Below are positions 48,042 to 56,012 of a DNA stretch of 64,000 bases, in pieces. The notes beneath the pieces were generated by a model that saw nothing but the letters and a program-made list of their open reading frames with translations, did not search any database and was not told the origin of the DNA. Position numbers and translations under genes: made by a program. The stretch lies in assembly GCF_019679435.2 (NCBI RefSeq), contig NZ_CP139781.1, positions 5,204,001 through 5,268,000 of the forward strand. Direction: 5' to 3'. Position 1 is the stretch's first letter. Each line of letters opens with the position of its first letter. Source of the DNA: Actomonas aquatica (GTDB lineage Bacteria > Verrucomicrobiota > Verrucomicrobiia > Opitutales > Opitutaceae).

Positions 48042-48800
48042 CTAAGGGTTCAGGGCGGCGCTGATGACGGCGAGGGCGTAGGTGGCGGCGGTATCGCAGC
48101 GGAGCACGAGTCGCCCGAGCGAAACGGGACGGGCGCCGAGGTTTACCAGTTGGTCCATCTCGGTGGAGGTGAAGTCACCCTCCGGTCCCACCCACCACAT
48201 GAGAGAGGGGGGCGGTGGGGCGGTGCTCGCACCGGTCCATGCGCTCACCGTTTCGTGCAGACCGGCGGCACCGGGGTGAAGGCTGGCGACGAGGCTGGCG
48301 TCGTGCTGGGCGATGAGTGAGGCTGCCGCCTCGGCAAGGGGACGGGGTTCATCGATCTCGGGGAGCCACGGATTACCGCACTGCTTGGCAGCTTCGAGTG
48401 CGGTGGCGGTCCACTTCTCCTGTTTGCGCGATTGGCGTTTGTCGTCCCACTGCACCTGGGTGCGCGAGGTGAGCACGGGCACAATGCGATGCACGCCGAT
48501 CTCGGTGGCGTGACGCACGATGGATTCCATTACTCCGCCCTTGGGCACCGCTTGAGCCAGCGTGATGCGGCAGGGCAGGTGCGCGGCTTCGCGAAAGGTT
48601 TGGATGGCAAGGGTGGCTGCGCGGCGATCGGCCTGTTGCACCGTGGTCTCCCACTCGCGGCCCTGACCGTCGAAAGCGATCACCGGATCGCCGCGGCGCG
48701 CGCGATTGACGGAGACCAAGTGATGCGATTCGGCCGCGCTCAAAGTGAGCTCCGCAGCGGCGGGCGGAGGGGAGGGGCAAAAAACGCGAAAGTCGGGCAT
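48042..48800 (-). CDS. rsmE: 16S rRNA (uracil(1498)-N3)-methyltransferase
   Basis: 252 aa from ATG 48800 (MPDFRVFCPSPP), where the RsmE fold begins; the longer frame to 48929 crosses a hairpin and is not used. SPOUT-type knot motifs: AVPKGGVMESIVRHATEIGV, VGPEGDFTSTEM and LGRLVLRCDTAATYAL. It methylates U1498 in helix 44 of 16S rRNA. It leads the two-component operon, an arrangement of no obvious functional meaning. Confidence 0.93.
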   Translation of the reverse strand: MPDFRVFCPSPPPAAAELTLSAAESHHLVSVNRARRGDPVIAFDGQGREWETTVQQADRRAATLAIQTFREAAHLPCRITLAQAVPKGGVMESIVRHATEIGVHRIVPVLTSRTQVQWDDKRQSRKQEKWTATALEAAKQCGNPWLPEIDEPRPLAEAAASLIAQHDASLVASLHPGAAGLHETVSAWTGASTAPPPPSLMWWVGPEGDFTSTEMDQLVNLGARPVSLGRLVLRCDTAATYALAVISAALNP

Positions 48801-49219
48801 CGCAGGTCGTCGAGTCGGTAAACGCGGAGCCTGCGGCGAGGCCGCGGAAGCGTCGAGATTTTGCTGGTTGGATTGCAGAAACAGTAAAGGCGCCGGAGCA
48901 GAACTCCGGCGCCTTTGCCGACTTATCAAACTACAAACTATGAACTAGCAAAAAGAACAAAGGACTTACAGGGGGAGAGACGCAGGCCCCCAGAGATTCG
49001 TTCAAAACTTTCGAAGAATTCTCGTATTCTTTTTGGGGGATTTTGGATGCGCGGATCGCCCGTTGGGACGCGTAAGTATGCAGGATAGGTGATGGCAGGG
49101 AGTTACGCGATAAGCCGCCTTGATGGTGAGGCGCGCGAGGGTCGTGCAAAGACACAGATTTTTTCTGTGAACGTTTGCGCGGTGGTGGAGCGCGATGGGG
49201 TCTGGGGCGCTATCGGGGG
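48801..49219 (-). other. Long non-coding stretch with possible unannotated transcript
   Basis: No convincing gene lies between the rsmE start and the GIY-YIG repeat (about 400 bp). Part of it (48930-49030) is AT-rich relative to its surroundings and contains a GGGGG/CCCCC hairpin near 48970-48996. On the minus strand it runs into the perfect hairpin at 48886-48916. It may encode an RNA or a long leader for rsmE. Confidence 0.3.
48884..48916 (-). terminator. 13-bp perfect hairpin with A/T flanks
   Basis: AAAGGCGCCGGAG (48886-48898) and CTCCGGCGCCTTT (48904-48916) pair perfectly around a 5-nt loop. On the minus strand the stem ends in TTT followed by ACTGTTTCTG, as in intrinsic terminators. 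It lies 86 bp upstream of rsmE, so it could end an upstream RNA or act as an rsmE attenuator. Confidence 0.6.
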
Positions 49220-49304
49220 CTGTTTGTTGCCCGGCCCTCCTACGCTCTGCGAGCTTCGGCGGGCAGCCTTCGCTTTCACATCTGGCTGGCCTCGCCAGCC
49301 GTAG
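49220..49304. repeat. 85-bp direct repeat, distal copy
   Basis: Matches 49575-49659 with only 4 mismatches in 85 bp and the same orientation. It lies just after the GIY-YIG stop. The shared core includes CCCTCCTACGCTCTGCGAGC and TTCGGCGGGCAGCCTTCGCT. Together the two copies bound the GIY-YIG gene. Confidence 0.9.
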
Positions 49305-49306
49305 CT

Positions 49307-49558
49307 TCAAGCCGACGACCAGAGGCGCTTGCTGGCGAAAGCGCGGCCTGAGCCAGATTTGAGGTAAAGCTCGAACTCACGGGCGGCCGCGAGATCGGAG
49401 AAGGCAAGATAGGTCTCCAAACGCCAAGGTTTATGCCTAGTGGTGTGAGGCGACTGACCGCGGTTGTGGGCGTTGAGGCGGGTCTTGAGATTGTCGGGGA
49501 GACCGATGTAGCGCTGCTCGGGATGCACGACGGATTGGGTGAGGTAGACGTAGTGCAT
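49307..49558 (-). CDS. GIY-YIG nuclease domain protein in a repeat-bounded cassette
   Basis: 83 aa from ATG 49558 (MHYVYLTQSVVHPEQRYIGL); the longer open frame to 49936 reads through the tRNA-Ala gene and is not used. YVYLT and RYIGL are the GIY-YIG strands, with a conserved Arg in LKTRLNAHN and Glu in REFELYLKSGSGRAF. Single-domain proteins of this kind resemble the UPF0213 family. It is bounded by 85-bp direct repeats and lies directly downstream of tRNA-Ala on the same strand, which looks like a mobile cassette or homing-type element. Confidence 0.82.
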   Translation of the reverse strand: MHYVYLTQSVVHPEQRYIGLPDNLKTRLNAHNRGQSPHTTRHKPWRLETYLAFSDLAAAREFELYLKSGSGRAFASKRLWSSA

Positions 49559-49574
49559 CGCGAGATGGTGACTG

Positions 49575-49659
49575 TCTGTTTGTTGCCCGGCCCTCCTACG
49601 CTCTGCGAGCTTCGGCGGGCAGCCTTCGCTTTCGCATCGGGCTGGCCTTGCCGGCCGTA
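49575..49659. repeat. 85-bp direct repeat, tRNA-proximal copy
   Basis: Copy between tRNA-Ala and the GIY-YIG start. Next to it, GTCCCGC-TTTA-GCGGGAC (49659-49676) forms a hairpin that could end the tRNA transcript. The repeat-to-repeat period is 355 bp. Confidence 0.9.
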
Positions 49660-49683
49660 GTCCCGCTTTAGCGGGACGAAGGC

Positions 49684-49759
49684 TGGTGGAGCTGAGGGGA
49701 ATCAAACCCCTGACCTCTTCATTGCGAACGAAGCGCTCTATCAACTGAGCTACAGCCCC
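49684..49759 (-). tRNA. tRNA-Ala (anticodon CGC)
   Basis: 76 nt with encoded CCA. Acceptor GGGGCTG pairs with CAGCTCC and includes the G3-U70 wobble, the alanine identity element. D-arm GCTC/GAGC and T-arm GGGG/CCCC fold well; loop TTCGCAA gives anticodon CGC, which reads GCG. Confidence 0.9.
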
Positions 49760-49986
49760 TTTTGCCAGAAGGAGGGGAGTTGTGAGAAACTCACCGGTCG
49801 GAGTAAACACCTTTTTGCAGGTGCGGAAGTTGGCATTGCGTCTTTCTGACGAACAGGGAGCAATGCGGTCACGATGGCGAAAAATGGGACGAACCGTGAC
49901 GTTGGTCCCCAATTTGCTATTGCAGATGGGTGACACCGGGGGGCAAAGGTCCTCCTGAGTTCACATCAAGAACCCGATTCCTAACC

Positions 49987-50517
49987 ATGAAGAAGAGCAC
50001 CAAGTCCACCACGCCTGCCGCCCCACAGGCCAAGAAAACTGTAACCAAGAAGGCAGTGGGAACGAAGAAGGCCGCCACCAAGAAGGCTGCTCCCGTTTCG
50101 GCTGAACCCGTCGCGGCCGCTCCGGCTGCTGCGCCCAAGAAGGTCGCCGCCAAGAAGACGGCGGTGAAGAGAGCTGCTCCGGTAAAGCCGGCGCCCGCCA
50201 AGAAGGTTGTGACCAAAAAGGCCCCGGCTAAAAAGGCGGCGGCTGCCACCAAGGTCGAAGTCGCTGACACGGTCGTGACGGCCAAGATCAACATCGGTTT
50301 TGGCAACACCATGCACCTGCGTGGCAGCGGTCCGGGTCTGTCCTGGGACGGTGGCGTGCCGATGAATTGTGCGGGCGATGACGAGTGGACCATTACGCTC
50401 TCCGGCGCGACGGCGCCGATCGTCTTCAAGTTCCTGGTCAACGACCTGACCTGGAGCGTGGGTGACGACTTCGTCGTGGAACCGGGCAGCACCGTGGTGC
50501 TCGAGCCGAGCTTCTAA
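49987..50517 (+). CDS. Lys/Ala-rich protein with C-terminal carbohydrate-binding-like domain
   Basis: 176 aa from ATG 49987 (a longer in-frame start at 49930 is not used). Residues 1-90 are almost all Lys, Ala, Pro, Thr and Val, with repeated TKKA / AKKV blocks like histone H1 tails and bacterial nucleoid proteins. Residues about 98-176 (INIGFGNTMHLRGSGPGLSW, DDEWTITLSG, FKFLVNDLTWSVGDDFV) form a beta-sandwich resembling CBM20/48 starch-binding modules. The tail could bind nucleic acid or anchor the protein to acidic polymers. It has its own strong terminator. Function unknown. Confidence 0.8.
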   Translation: MKKSTKSTTPAAPQAKKTVTKKAVGTKKAATKKAAPVSAEPVAAAPAAAPKKVAAKKTAVKRAAPVKPAPAKKVVTKKAPAKKAAAATKVEVADTVVTAKINIGFGNTMHLRGSGPGLSWDGGVPMNCAGDDEWTITLSGATAPIVFKFLVNDLTWSVGDDFVVEPGSTVVLEPSF

Positions 50518-50562
50518 ATTTGGTTCCCCGCAGATCCGCTTCGGAACTTGCTTCCTTTCTGG

Positions 50563-50593
50563 CGTCCCGGTTTTGGCCGGGACGTTTTTTTTT
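50563..50593 (+). terminator. Intrinsic terminator
   Basis: CGTCCCGG-TTTTGG-CCGGGACG followed by nine T (50585-50593). A textbook rho-independent terminator, 45 bp after the Lys/Ala-rich protein stop. Confidence 0.92.
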
Positions 50594-50611
50594 GGGCGTG
50601 TCGGCCGTAGC

Positions 50612-51361
50612 TCAGTGGCGAGTGCCGTTGAGCTCCGTCATTTGGCGCGTGAGTTCGTCGATCGCGGCTTGGCGATCCTTCGGCAACTCGCTGGGCAGAA
50701 CTTGGCGGCAACGCAGCACCATGCGGCTGAACGGGCAGGGGATGATGAAGCGATCCCAGCTGCGCAGTTGCTTCACCGGACCGTCGAACTCCATGCCGAC
50801 CAACAGCAGTGGCGTGTGGGCGCGACGGGCGATGATGAGGCCACCCGGCTTAAACTCATAGCAGGGGCCGCGCGGACCATCGGGCGTGATGCCGAGGTCG
50901 TTGCCCTGGCGCGATGCCTCGATCATGGCGTTGGCGGCCTCGCGGGCTCCCCAGCTGGAGGAGCCACGAATGGCCCGGATGCCCATCATCTGGAAAAAGC
51001 CCACCAACCAGGCGCCGTCTTTGCTGGCGCTGATGAGGCCATGAAAGGGTTTGCCGCCGCGATAGCGCCGCACGCATTCGGCCCCCATGAAGAGGCGGTT
51101 GTGCCAAATCACCAGCGAGATGGGGATGTCGCGGCGGCCGAGGGCGGCGCGGTCGGCATCCGCGATTTCGATGCGTAGGGTGCGGGCCCACACCTTGAGC
51201 AGGGAGCCGAGCAACCACAGCAGAATGCGTTGCCGACCTACAATGGCTTCGGCGGCGGGGCGGGGACTGGTGGATTCGTCGGCAGCGGACACGGCGCGCA
51301 CACTGGAGAGTGGCGACGGCGGTGGGAAGAGCGAAGCGTGAGAGGCGGAAAGGATGGGCAC
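50612..51361 (-). CDS. DUF374 lysophospholipid-acyltransferase-like protein
   Basis: 249 aa from a GTG start that is not certain; the domain itself begins near residue 40. LVIWHNRLFM (catalytic His region), GLISASKDGAW, and ITPDGPRGPCYEF match the DUF374 group of LPLAT acyltransferases, relatives of lipid A acyltransferases. It probably acylates a lipid precursor at the inner membrane; its association with KdsA elsewhere in the window is not direct. A hydrophobic helix sits near 45-62. Confidence 0.85.
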   Translation of the reverse strand: MPILSASHASLFPPPSPLSSVRAVSAADESTSPRPAAEAIVGRQRILLWLLGSLLKVWARTLRIEIADADRAALGRRDIPISLVIWHNRLFMGAECVRRYRGGKPFHGLISASKDGAWLVGFFQMMGIRAIRGSSSWGAREAANAMIEASRQGNDLGITPDGPRGPCYEFKPGGLIIARRAHTPLLLVGMEFDGPVKQLRSWDRFIIPCPFSRMVLRCRQVLPSELPKDRQAAIDELTRQMTELNGTRH

Positions 51362-51446
51362 CAGGGTTGACGGCTCACGTTGCGGTGATCACCGAAGGGT
51401 GATGCGATTGCCGCCTTGCCCGCATCTTCCCACCCCCCGGCCCGGA

Positions 51447-51935
51447 ATGGACTATCGGGTGTATGCTCCTTTTGGGGCCGATCGGGGAAGCGGGTTCTAT
51501 GGCACTGCCTTGGAGTATGGTCAGGAGCTGTGGCAGCGGCGTTTACCGGCGCGGGCTATCCTTTGTCTAGACCGGGCGATGGGGGCGGACTTGCGCGGGG
51601 ACGAGCCGGTGTTGGGCTCCTGGCCCATGCCGTATGCAGCGATGGCGTGGGTGTTGTGCGAAGTGCCGCGCGATCTGTTTTGCGGCAATCCGCGGGTGCA
51701 CTTTCAGCATTACGCGGATCGGATGAACGAACCGCGCAAGACGCTGCGCACGTGGCGCGCCTGGGCCTGCTGGGCGATCACGCGGCGCGTGCGACCGGAG
51801 TTGCCGGGAGACCCCAAACACGACGTGCGGGAGCCGAGCGAAGCGGAGATCGCGGACGGACTTGAGCGTTACGGTTTGCCGGGCGAGGCGGGCTGGTGGA
51901 CGGATGTGCTGGAGGGGCGCACGCTCTGGCGGTGA
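51447..51935 (+). CDS. Hypothetical protein, Trp-rich
   Basis: 162 aa from ATG 51447 (an upstream start at 51354 overlaps the divergent DUF374 gene). Soluble and rich in Trp, Arg and Tyr (WPMPYAAMAWVLCEVPRDLF; TLRTWRAWACWAITRR). No family recognised. Its stop abuts the stop of the convergent amidohydrolase, with no gap. Confidence 0.7.
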   Translation: MDYRVYAPFGADRGSGFYGTALEYGQELWQRRLPARAILCLDRAMGADLRGDEPVLGSWPMPYAAMAWVLCEVPRDLFCGNPRVHFQHYADRMNEPRKTLRTWRAWACWAITRRVRPELPGDPKHDVREPSEAEIADGLERYGLPGEAGWWTDVLEGRTLWR

Positions 51936-52784
51936 CTAGCTGAGACGGTAGAACCGCAGGGCGTTCCGATAAAAGACGGCATCGCGGTCGTCAGCGGTGA
52001 GTCCGGTGGTGAGATCTTGCGCGGTGTGCAACCAGCGGGGGTGATTGCTGGCGAGTTTTACGACCGGCCAATCGCTGCCGAAGAGGATACGATCGACCCC
52101 GAAGCACTCCAGCAGATGGTCAACGTAGGGTTGCAGGTCGGGGGCGGTCCACTGGGCCCAATCGGCTTCGGTGACGAGGCCGGAGAGTTTGGCCCAGACG
52201 TGGGGGTGCCCGGCCAGGGCCGCGATATCGAGCCGCCAGGCGTCGATGAGTTTGCGGCGGATGCCCGGCTTGCCGAGATGGTTGAGCACAAAGCGGGTGC
52301 CGGGGCATTGCTCGACCAGGGCGGTCAGGTCGCGCAGTTCCGGGTGGTAGCAGCAGAGGTCGACGGACAGACCTCGCTCTCCGGCGGCTTGGCAGCCGGC
52401 AACGTAGGCGGCGGATCGGGCAAAACCACGCGGCTCGTCCTGGGTGTTGTGACGCACGCCGCGCACCAGCGGATATTGGGTCAGATCATCGAGGATCCGC
52501 AGGGTGTCGGCCCCGGCATCCAGAGGGGCGGTCGCGACGATGCCGGCGATGCGCGGGTCATCGAGGGCGAGACGTTCCACCCACTGCACTTCTGCCCGCC
52601 AGCTGGCGATTTCCCCGACACATTGTAGAAAGACGATCTTCTCCGGCGGGACTGCGCGCGTCTCGATTTGGTAGTGCGCCGGCAGATGAGGTTCAGCGAT
52701 GGCGGGCAGTTCGTTGAGCCAGGGGTAGGGCAACAAACCGCGATCCCAGAAGTGGACGTGCGAATCAATGTAGCGGAACGACAT
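51936..52784 (-). CDS. Amidohydrolase-family TIM-barrel protein
   Basis: 282 aa from ATG 52784 (MSFRYIDSHVHFWDRG); the extension to 52817 is not needed. Metal-site signatures IDSHVHFWD (N-terminal HxH), FVLNHLGKPG near 160 and LFGSDWPVV near 245 match amidohydrolase_2 proteins such as L-fuconolactonase or 2-pyrone-4,6-dicarboxylate lactonase. Probably hydrolyses a sugar lactone or related ring. Substrate not resolved. Confidence 0.86.
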   Translation of the reverse strand: MSFRYIDSHVHFWDRGLLPYPWLNELPAIAEPHLPAHYQIETRAVPPEKIVFLQCVGEIASWRAEVQWVERLALDDPRIAGIVATAPLDAGADTLRILDDLTQYPLVRGVRHNTQDEPRGFARSAAYVAGCQAAGERGLSVDLCCYHPELRDLTALVEQCPGTRFVLNHLGKPGIRRKLIDAWRLDIAALAGHPHVWAKLSGLVTEADWAQWTAPDLQPYVDHLLECFGVDRILFGSDWPVVKLASNHPRWLHTAQDLTTGLTADDRDAVFYRNALRFYRLS

Positions 52785-52848
52785 GGGGAAAAGTCGGGGA
52801 GGGCGTGGTGATCCCAAAGATGCCTATTAGGTGCAAGTCCATTGAAAT

Positions 52849-52874
52849 AAAATAGGGTAAAATAAGCCTATTTT
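52849..52874. other. AT-rich inverted repeat upstream of the amidohydrolase
   Basis: AAAATAGG (52849-52856) and CCTATTTT (52867-52874) are perfect inverted repeats 65-90 bp upstream of the amidohydrolase start. It could be a regulatory site or terminator. The 392-bp gap to tRNA-Asp holds this, a diverged REP at 53046-53078 and the tRNA terminator; no gene is seen. Confidence 0.4.
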
Positions 52875-53045
52875 GATTGGGCCTGTCTGGTGGTGTAGTC
52901 GGTGCGTGGATACGACAGGCGGATCGTCGAGCAGTGTCGCGCGGGTGGGGGAAACGAGGGCCACCGATCATGCCGATAATGGGGGGCCAGGAGTCGCCGC
53001 ACTCGAACCGGAGGCGAAAGCACTTCCGGAAGGCGATCACGTTGC

Positions 53046-53078
53046 GATCACGTTGTCGTTGCGCTCCAACGCGGCTAC
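53046..53078 (-). repeat. Diverged REP element (copy 6)
   Basis: Related to the RAYT-associated REP (GTAGCCGCGTTGGAGC core) but with several substitutions. A partial left-hand unit (CGAACCGGAGGCGAAAGC) precedes it at about 53008-53025, as in the BIME pairs near the RAYT. Confidence 0.55.
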
Positions 53079-53142
53079 TCGAGGCAGCCGCGCAGCGGCA
53101 TGGGCCGCGGCTCGAGATTCCGGGGGGCAAGTGATCGGGGCA

Positions 53143-53170
53143 CAAAAAAACCTCCGAAGAATCGGAGGTT
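53143..53170 (-). terminator. Intrinsic terminator of tRNA-Asp
   Basis: On the minus strand, AACCTCCGA-TTCT-TCGGAGGTT is followed by a T run (plus-strand A7 at 53144-53150). It lies 6 bp past the tRNA-Asp 3' end. Confidence 0.9.
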
Positions 53171-53176
53171 AAAAAG

Positions 53177-53253
53177 TGGCGGGATGGACGGGACTCGAAC
53201 CCGCGGCCTTCTGCGTGACAGGCAGACGCTCTAACCAACTGAGCTACCACCCC
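53177..53253 (-). tRNA. tRNA-Asp (anticodon GTC)
   Basis: 77 nt with encoded CCA. Acceptor GGGGTGG pairs with CCATCCC (one G-U), discriminator G73, anticodon stem TCTGC/GCAGA, loop CTGTCAC gives anticodon GTC. A good intrinsic terminator follows. Confidence 0.93.
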
Positions 53254-53479
53254 GTGAGGGGAAAGGAGGCGAGACCGTAGAAGCGGGTTGAGGCAAGTCA
53301 AGCGCTCTTCGTGCACTTTTTTGGATTCCCTGCACTTTCTTCGCGGAGCCCTCGGCGCGCGTGCTGATCTGGGAGCGAGTCGCTGGAATCGGACGGTGGG
53401 CCTGTCGAATTTGGGCAATAGGGGGAATTGCCCTTGTCGTTGATAATGTGGGCTTTTATCGCTGGTTCAGTTTGGAGCT

Positions 53480-53556
53480 GTGCCCGTAGCTCAGCTGGAT
53501 AGAGCACTTGCCTTCTAAGCTAGTGGTCGAGGGTTCGAATCCCTCCGGGCGCGCCA
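53480..53556 (+). tRNA. tRNA-Arg (anticodon TCT)
   Basis: 77 nt with encoded CCA. Acceptor GTGCCCG pairs with CGGGCGC (one T-G pair), D-arm GCTC/GAGC, T-arm GAGGG/CCCTC. Loop CTTCTAA gives anticodon TCT. The anticodon stem CTTGC/GCTAG carries one T-T mismatch, which is unusual but leaves the stem foldable. Confidence 0.88.
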
Positions 53557-53664
53557 GCTGTCGTCTTCCCCTATGCCAACTTCTTTTTCGCCTTCACCCT
53601 CTGGGTCTCTTTGCCGCTCACGAGATATTTCGACGGGAGTCGGCTTTAAGCTCAAGGGGCGGGC

Positions 53665-55311
53665 ATGGTCGATGGGGAGGGGCTGCGCATGAGTGGGTCG
53701 GGTTCTGTTTCCGATTCCACCGAAGAGGGCCACCAAATCCGGGAACCCGGCTCCACTCCGGTCTGCGAAAGCGTTTGGGAACTGAGTGCCGCGGGACTGT
53801 GTTTGGTGGACGAGGACGGCACGGTGTTGCGCGTCAACCGGGCCTTTGCCGATTCATTGGGTTACGAGGTCGCGGCGATGGCCGGCATGCCGATCGGGCG
53901 CATCCATCCACCGGATACGGCGCTGGCGATGAAGGCAATGCATGAGGCCTTGGTGCGAAATGAACCCGCGACGGCCTGGCTGGGGCGGGAGATGCGTTTT
54001 AAGCATCAGCGCGGTCGACCGGTGATGGGCTACGTGCGTAATGCCCGGTTGGTGACACCGACGGGGCGGGTGCAGCGACTGATCACGTTTGTGGATATGA
54101 TCGATATGGTGCGCTCGGATCCGCGGATGAGGCAGCAGTTGCGGGTGGAGAACTTTTCGGCGTTGGCGTCGGCGATCAGTAACGATCTGAACAATCTGCT
54201 CTCGATCATCATGGGTTATACCGCGCTGCTACAGGAGGGGCAGGCGGATGCGCGCCGACTGCGGGTGGTGAGTGAGGGGGTGGAGAGTGCGGTGCAACGG
54301 GCTTCGACCTTGGTGCGGCAGACGCTTTATCTTGCCCGTCGGCCCGAAGCGGTGCTGCGGCCGGTGCCCCTGAATCCTTTTGTGGAGAGGCGCCTTGAGC
54401 AGGCCCGTTCCTCCATCGGTGATCGAGTGGTGAACCTGCGCCTTTCGGGGGACCGCAGTCTGTTGACCGTGCCCTTGGATGAGGCCCAGATCGGGGATGC
54501 GTTTGATGAGCTGATTCAGCGGGTGCATGCGGTGGACCCGGATGGTCTGCGGCCCTTGCAAATTGAGACACGGGCGGAGACGGGAGAGGAATTGCGTCGT
54601 CGTTTCGGCCACGCGACCGACGCCGCCTACGCGGTGGTGGAACTCAGTCACCCCGGTCGGCCGCGCACCAGCAGTCGTGGTCCGTTTCTGGCCGCAGACC
54701 TCACGGACGTGCGGGCGGGGCATGATCTCGGCATCACGATGGTGGAGCGCATCATCGACTCGCATCGCGGGTTCATGGCGCAACAGGTGCTTTCCGGCGG
54801 AGGTCTCGCGTATACTTTGGTGTTTCCGTTGGTGGAGCGAGACAGCGGGCTCGCTGAAGTCCTCGATGCCGAGGCTTCGTCCCCAGCTGCGGGGTCACCT
54901 AATATGGTGGAACCGGCTCCGGTGGTTCCTGCCGGCGACCAACGTCGAATCCTGGTGGTGGATGATGAAAGTGGCCTGCTGACGACGATCGTCGAGACGC
55001 TGCGGCGCGAGGGCTACTTTGCAATCGGGGCGGCCGACGGGTTGGAGGCGCTGAAGCTGTTCCGGCAATACCAAGGCCAGTTCGACCTAGTGATCTGTGA
55101 CCTGGTGCTGCCCAAGATGAACGGCTGGGAGGTGTTTACCGGGATGCGGGAAATCAGAGCCGATGTGGCGGTCGTGATCATGAGCGGTCACCTGGAACCG
55201 AAATTGAAGGACGCAGTGCAGCGCTCAGGTGCTTCGGCGTTCCTGCAAAAGCCGTTTTCGATGGGCGCGTTCCTGCGGTTCGTGCGCAAGCTGGTCGAGC
55301 CCGTGGTCTGA
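53665..55311 (+). CDS. PAS / pseudo-kinase / receiver protein (phospho-acceptor His lost)
   Basis: 548 aa from ATG 53665 (AAGGGG upstream). PAS domain (about 35-150), then a HisKA-like segment ASAISNDLNNLLSIIMGYTAL. In active kinases this reads AHDFNNLL; here the phospho-acceptor His is Asn173 (codon AAC, 54181-54183). The HATPase-like part (about 265-390) lacks a clear N box and the DxGxG motif. The C-terminal receiver (about 425-545) is intact: VVDDESG, LVICDLVLPKMNG, IMSGH, QKPFS. Probably a degenerate scaffold whose receiver is modified by other kinases. Confidence 0.88.
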   Translation: MVDGEGLRMSGSGSVSDSTEEGHQIREPGSTPVCESVWELSAAGLCLVDEDGTVLRVNRAFADSLGYEVAAMAGMPIGRIHPPDTALAMKAMHEALVRNEPATAWLGREMRFKHQRGRPVMGYVRNARLVTPTGRVQRLITFVDMIDMVRSDPRMRQQLRVENFSALASAISNDLNNLLSIIMGYTALLQEGQADARRLRVVSEGVESAVQRASTLVRQTLYLARRPEAVLRPVPLNPFVERRLEQARSSIGDRVVNLRLSGDRSLLTVPLDEAQIGDAFDELIQRVHAVDPDGLRPLQIETRAETGEELRRRFGHATDAAYAVVELSHPGRPRTSSRGPFLAADLTDVRAGHDLGITMVERIIDSHRGFMAQQVLSGGGLAYTLVFPLVERDSGLAEVLDAEASSPAAGSPNMVEPAPVVPAGDQRRILVVDDESGLLTTIVETLRREGYFAIGAADGLEALKLFRQYQGQFDLVICDLVLPKMNGWEVFTGMREIRADVAVVIMSGHLEPKLKDAVQRSGASAFLQKPFSMGAFLRFVRKLVEPVV

Positions 55312-55332
55312 GCCGGAAAGGAGCAGAGGCGA

Positions 55333-55842
55333 TCAGCGGCGCCGCTCGGAGGCAGCTTGTTGCGTGATGAGGCGGGCGAAGGCTTGGTTCCAAGTCGATT
55401 CCGGGGCGGTGGCGACCGTAGCGGCGGACGTCGTCGCCGCGGTGGGGCCGGGCCGGTCCAAGCTCGTCGCCCAGGTGCGGAGTTGGCGGGCACAGCTGCT
55501 GGCGAGGGATTTGGTGTAGAGCAACAACGACTCGGGCAATTTCCCTCCGGAGTCGCCGTGTTCGATGGCGTTGACCAGGCGGGTTACGATCTGCGCGTGA
55601 TGGCGCGCGCCCAGCAGGCACTCCACCAAGTGGCTGTGACTGGGCGACACGATGCCTTCGGCCAGGAGGTGGGGAATGCTGGAGGCCGAGTGTTGCAGGC
55701 GCTGAGCGGTGCGAGTGGAGAAGGCGGAGGCAGAGGCAGAAGCCGTGACGAGGTCGGCACAGGCAATGTCCAGCGCCACCGCGGATCGCCAAACCGGCAG
55801 CTCCGAGAGGGTCTGATCGAGAAAGGGAGGTGAAAGGCTCAT
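55333..55842 (-). CDS. Four-helix-bundle protein, S23 / 23S rRNA-IVS-like (diverged)
   Basis: 169 aa from ATG 55842; an upstream ATG at 55908 adds 22 residues. LSELPVWRSAVALDIACADL and the central SSIPHLLAEGI resemble the LxVW...SIPxNIAEG pattern of the four-helix-bundle S23 family, often encoded with intervening sequences of 23S rRNA. The match is partial. Located 21 bp past the convergent pseudo-kinase gene. Confidence 0.5.
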   Translation of the reverse strand: MSLSPPFLDQTLSELPVWRSAVALDIACADLVTASASASAFSTRTAQRLQHSASSIPHLLAEGIVSPSHSHLVECLLGARHHAQIVTRLVNAIEHGDSGGKLPESLLLYTKSLASSCARQLRTWATSLDRPGPTAATTSAATVATAPESTWNQAFARLITQQAASERRR

Positions 55843-55987
55843 GGTGATGCGCGACTGATCGAGGCAGCGGGGCGAAGAGATCGAAACCCGTCGTAGATGA
55901 AACGTCATGAAGGCGTCGGATCTTTCAGCGATTATGCGAAAAGTTGTGATTCGGGTGGGTCAGGGGAAAACCGAGGAGCGGGTTTCC

Positions 55988-56002
55988 TGTTGACGTCCAA
56001 CA
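55988..56002 (+). promoter_or_regulatory. Candidate PadR operator 1
   Basis: TGTTG-ACGTC-CAACA, perfect 5-bp arms, overlapping a possible -35 (TTGACG). The same architecture recurs 25 bp downstream. Confidence 0.5.
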
Positions 56003-56012
56003 GAAGCCTTTG

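Noticed and set aside
48950..49160. tmRNA, 6S or SRP RNA
   Set aside because: No tRNA-like ends, tag-peptide codons or SRP-core bases could be found in the AT-rich stretch.
49307..49936. Long 209-aa frame through the tRNA-Ala gene joined to the GIY-YIG domain
   Set aside because: The first part is the antisense-free read-through of a tRNA and a repeat. The domain itself starts at ATG 49558.
53665..55311. Active histidine kinase
   Set aside because: Asn replaces the phospho-acceptor His and the ATPase G boxes cannot be seen.
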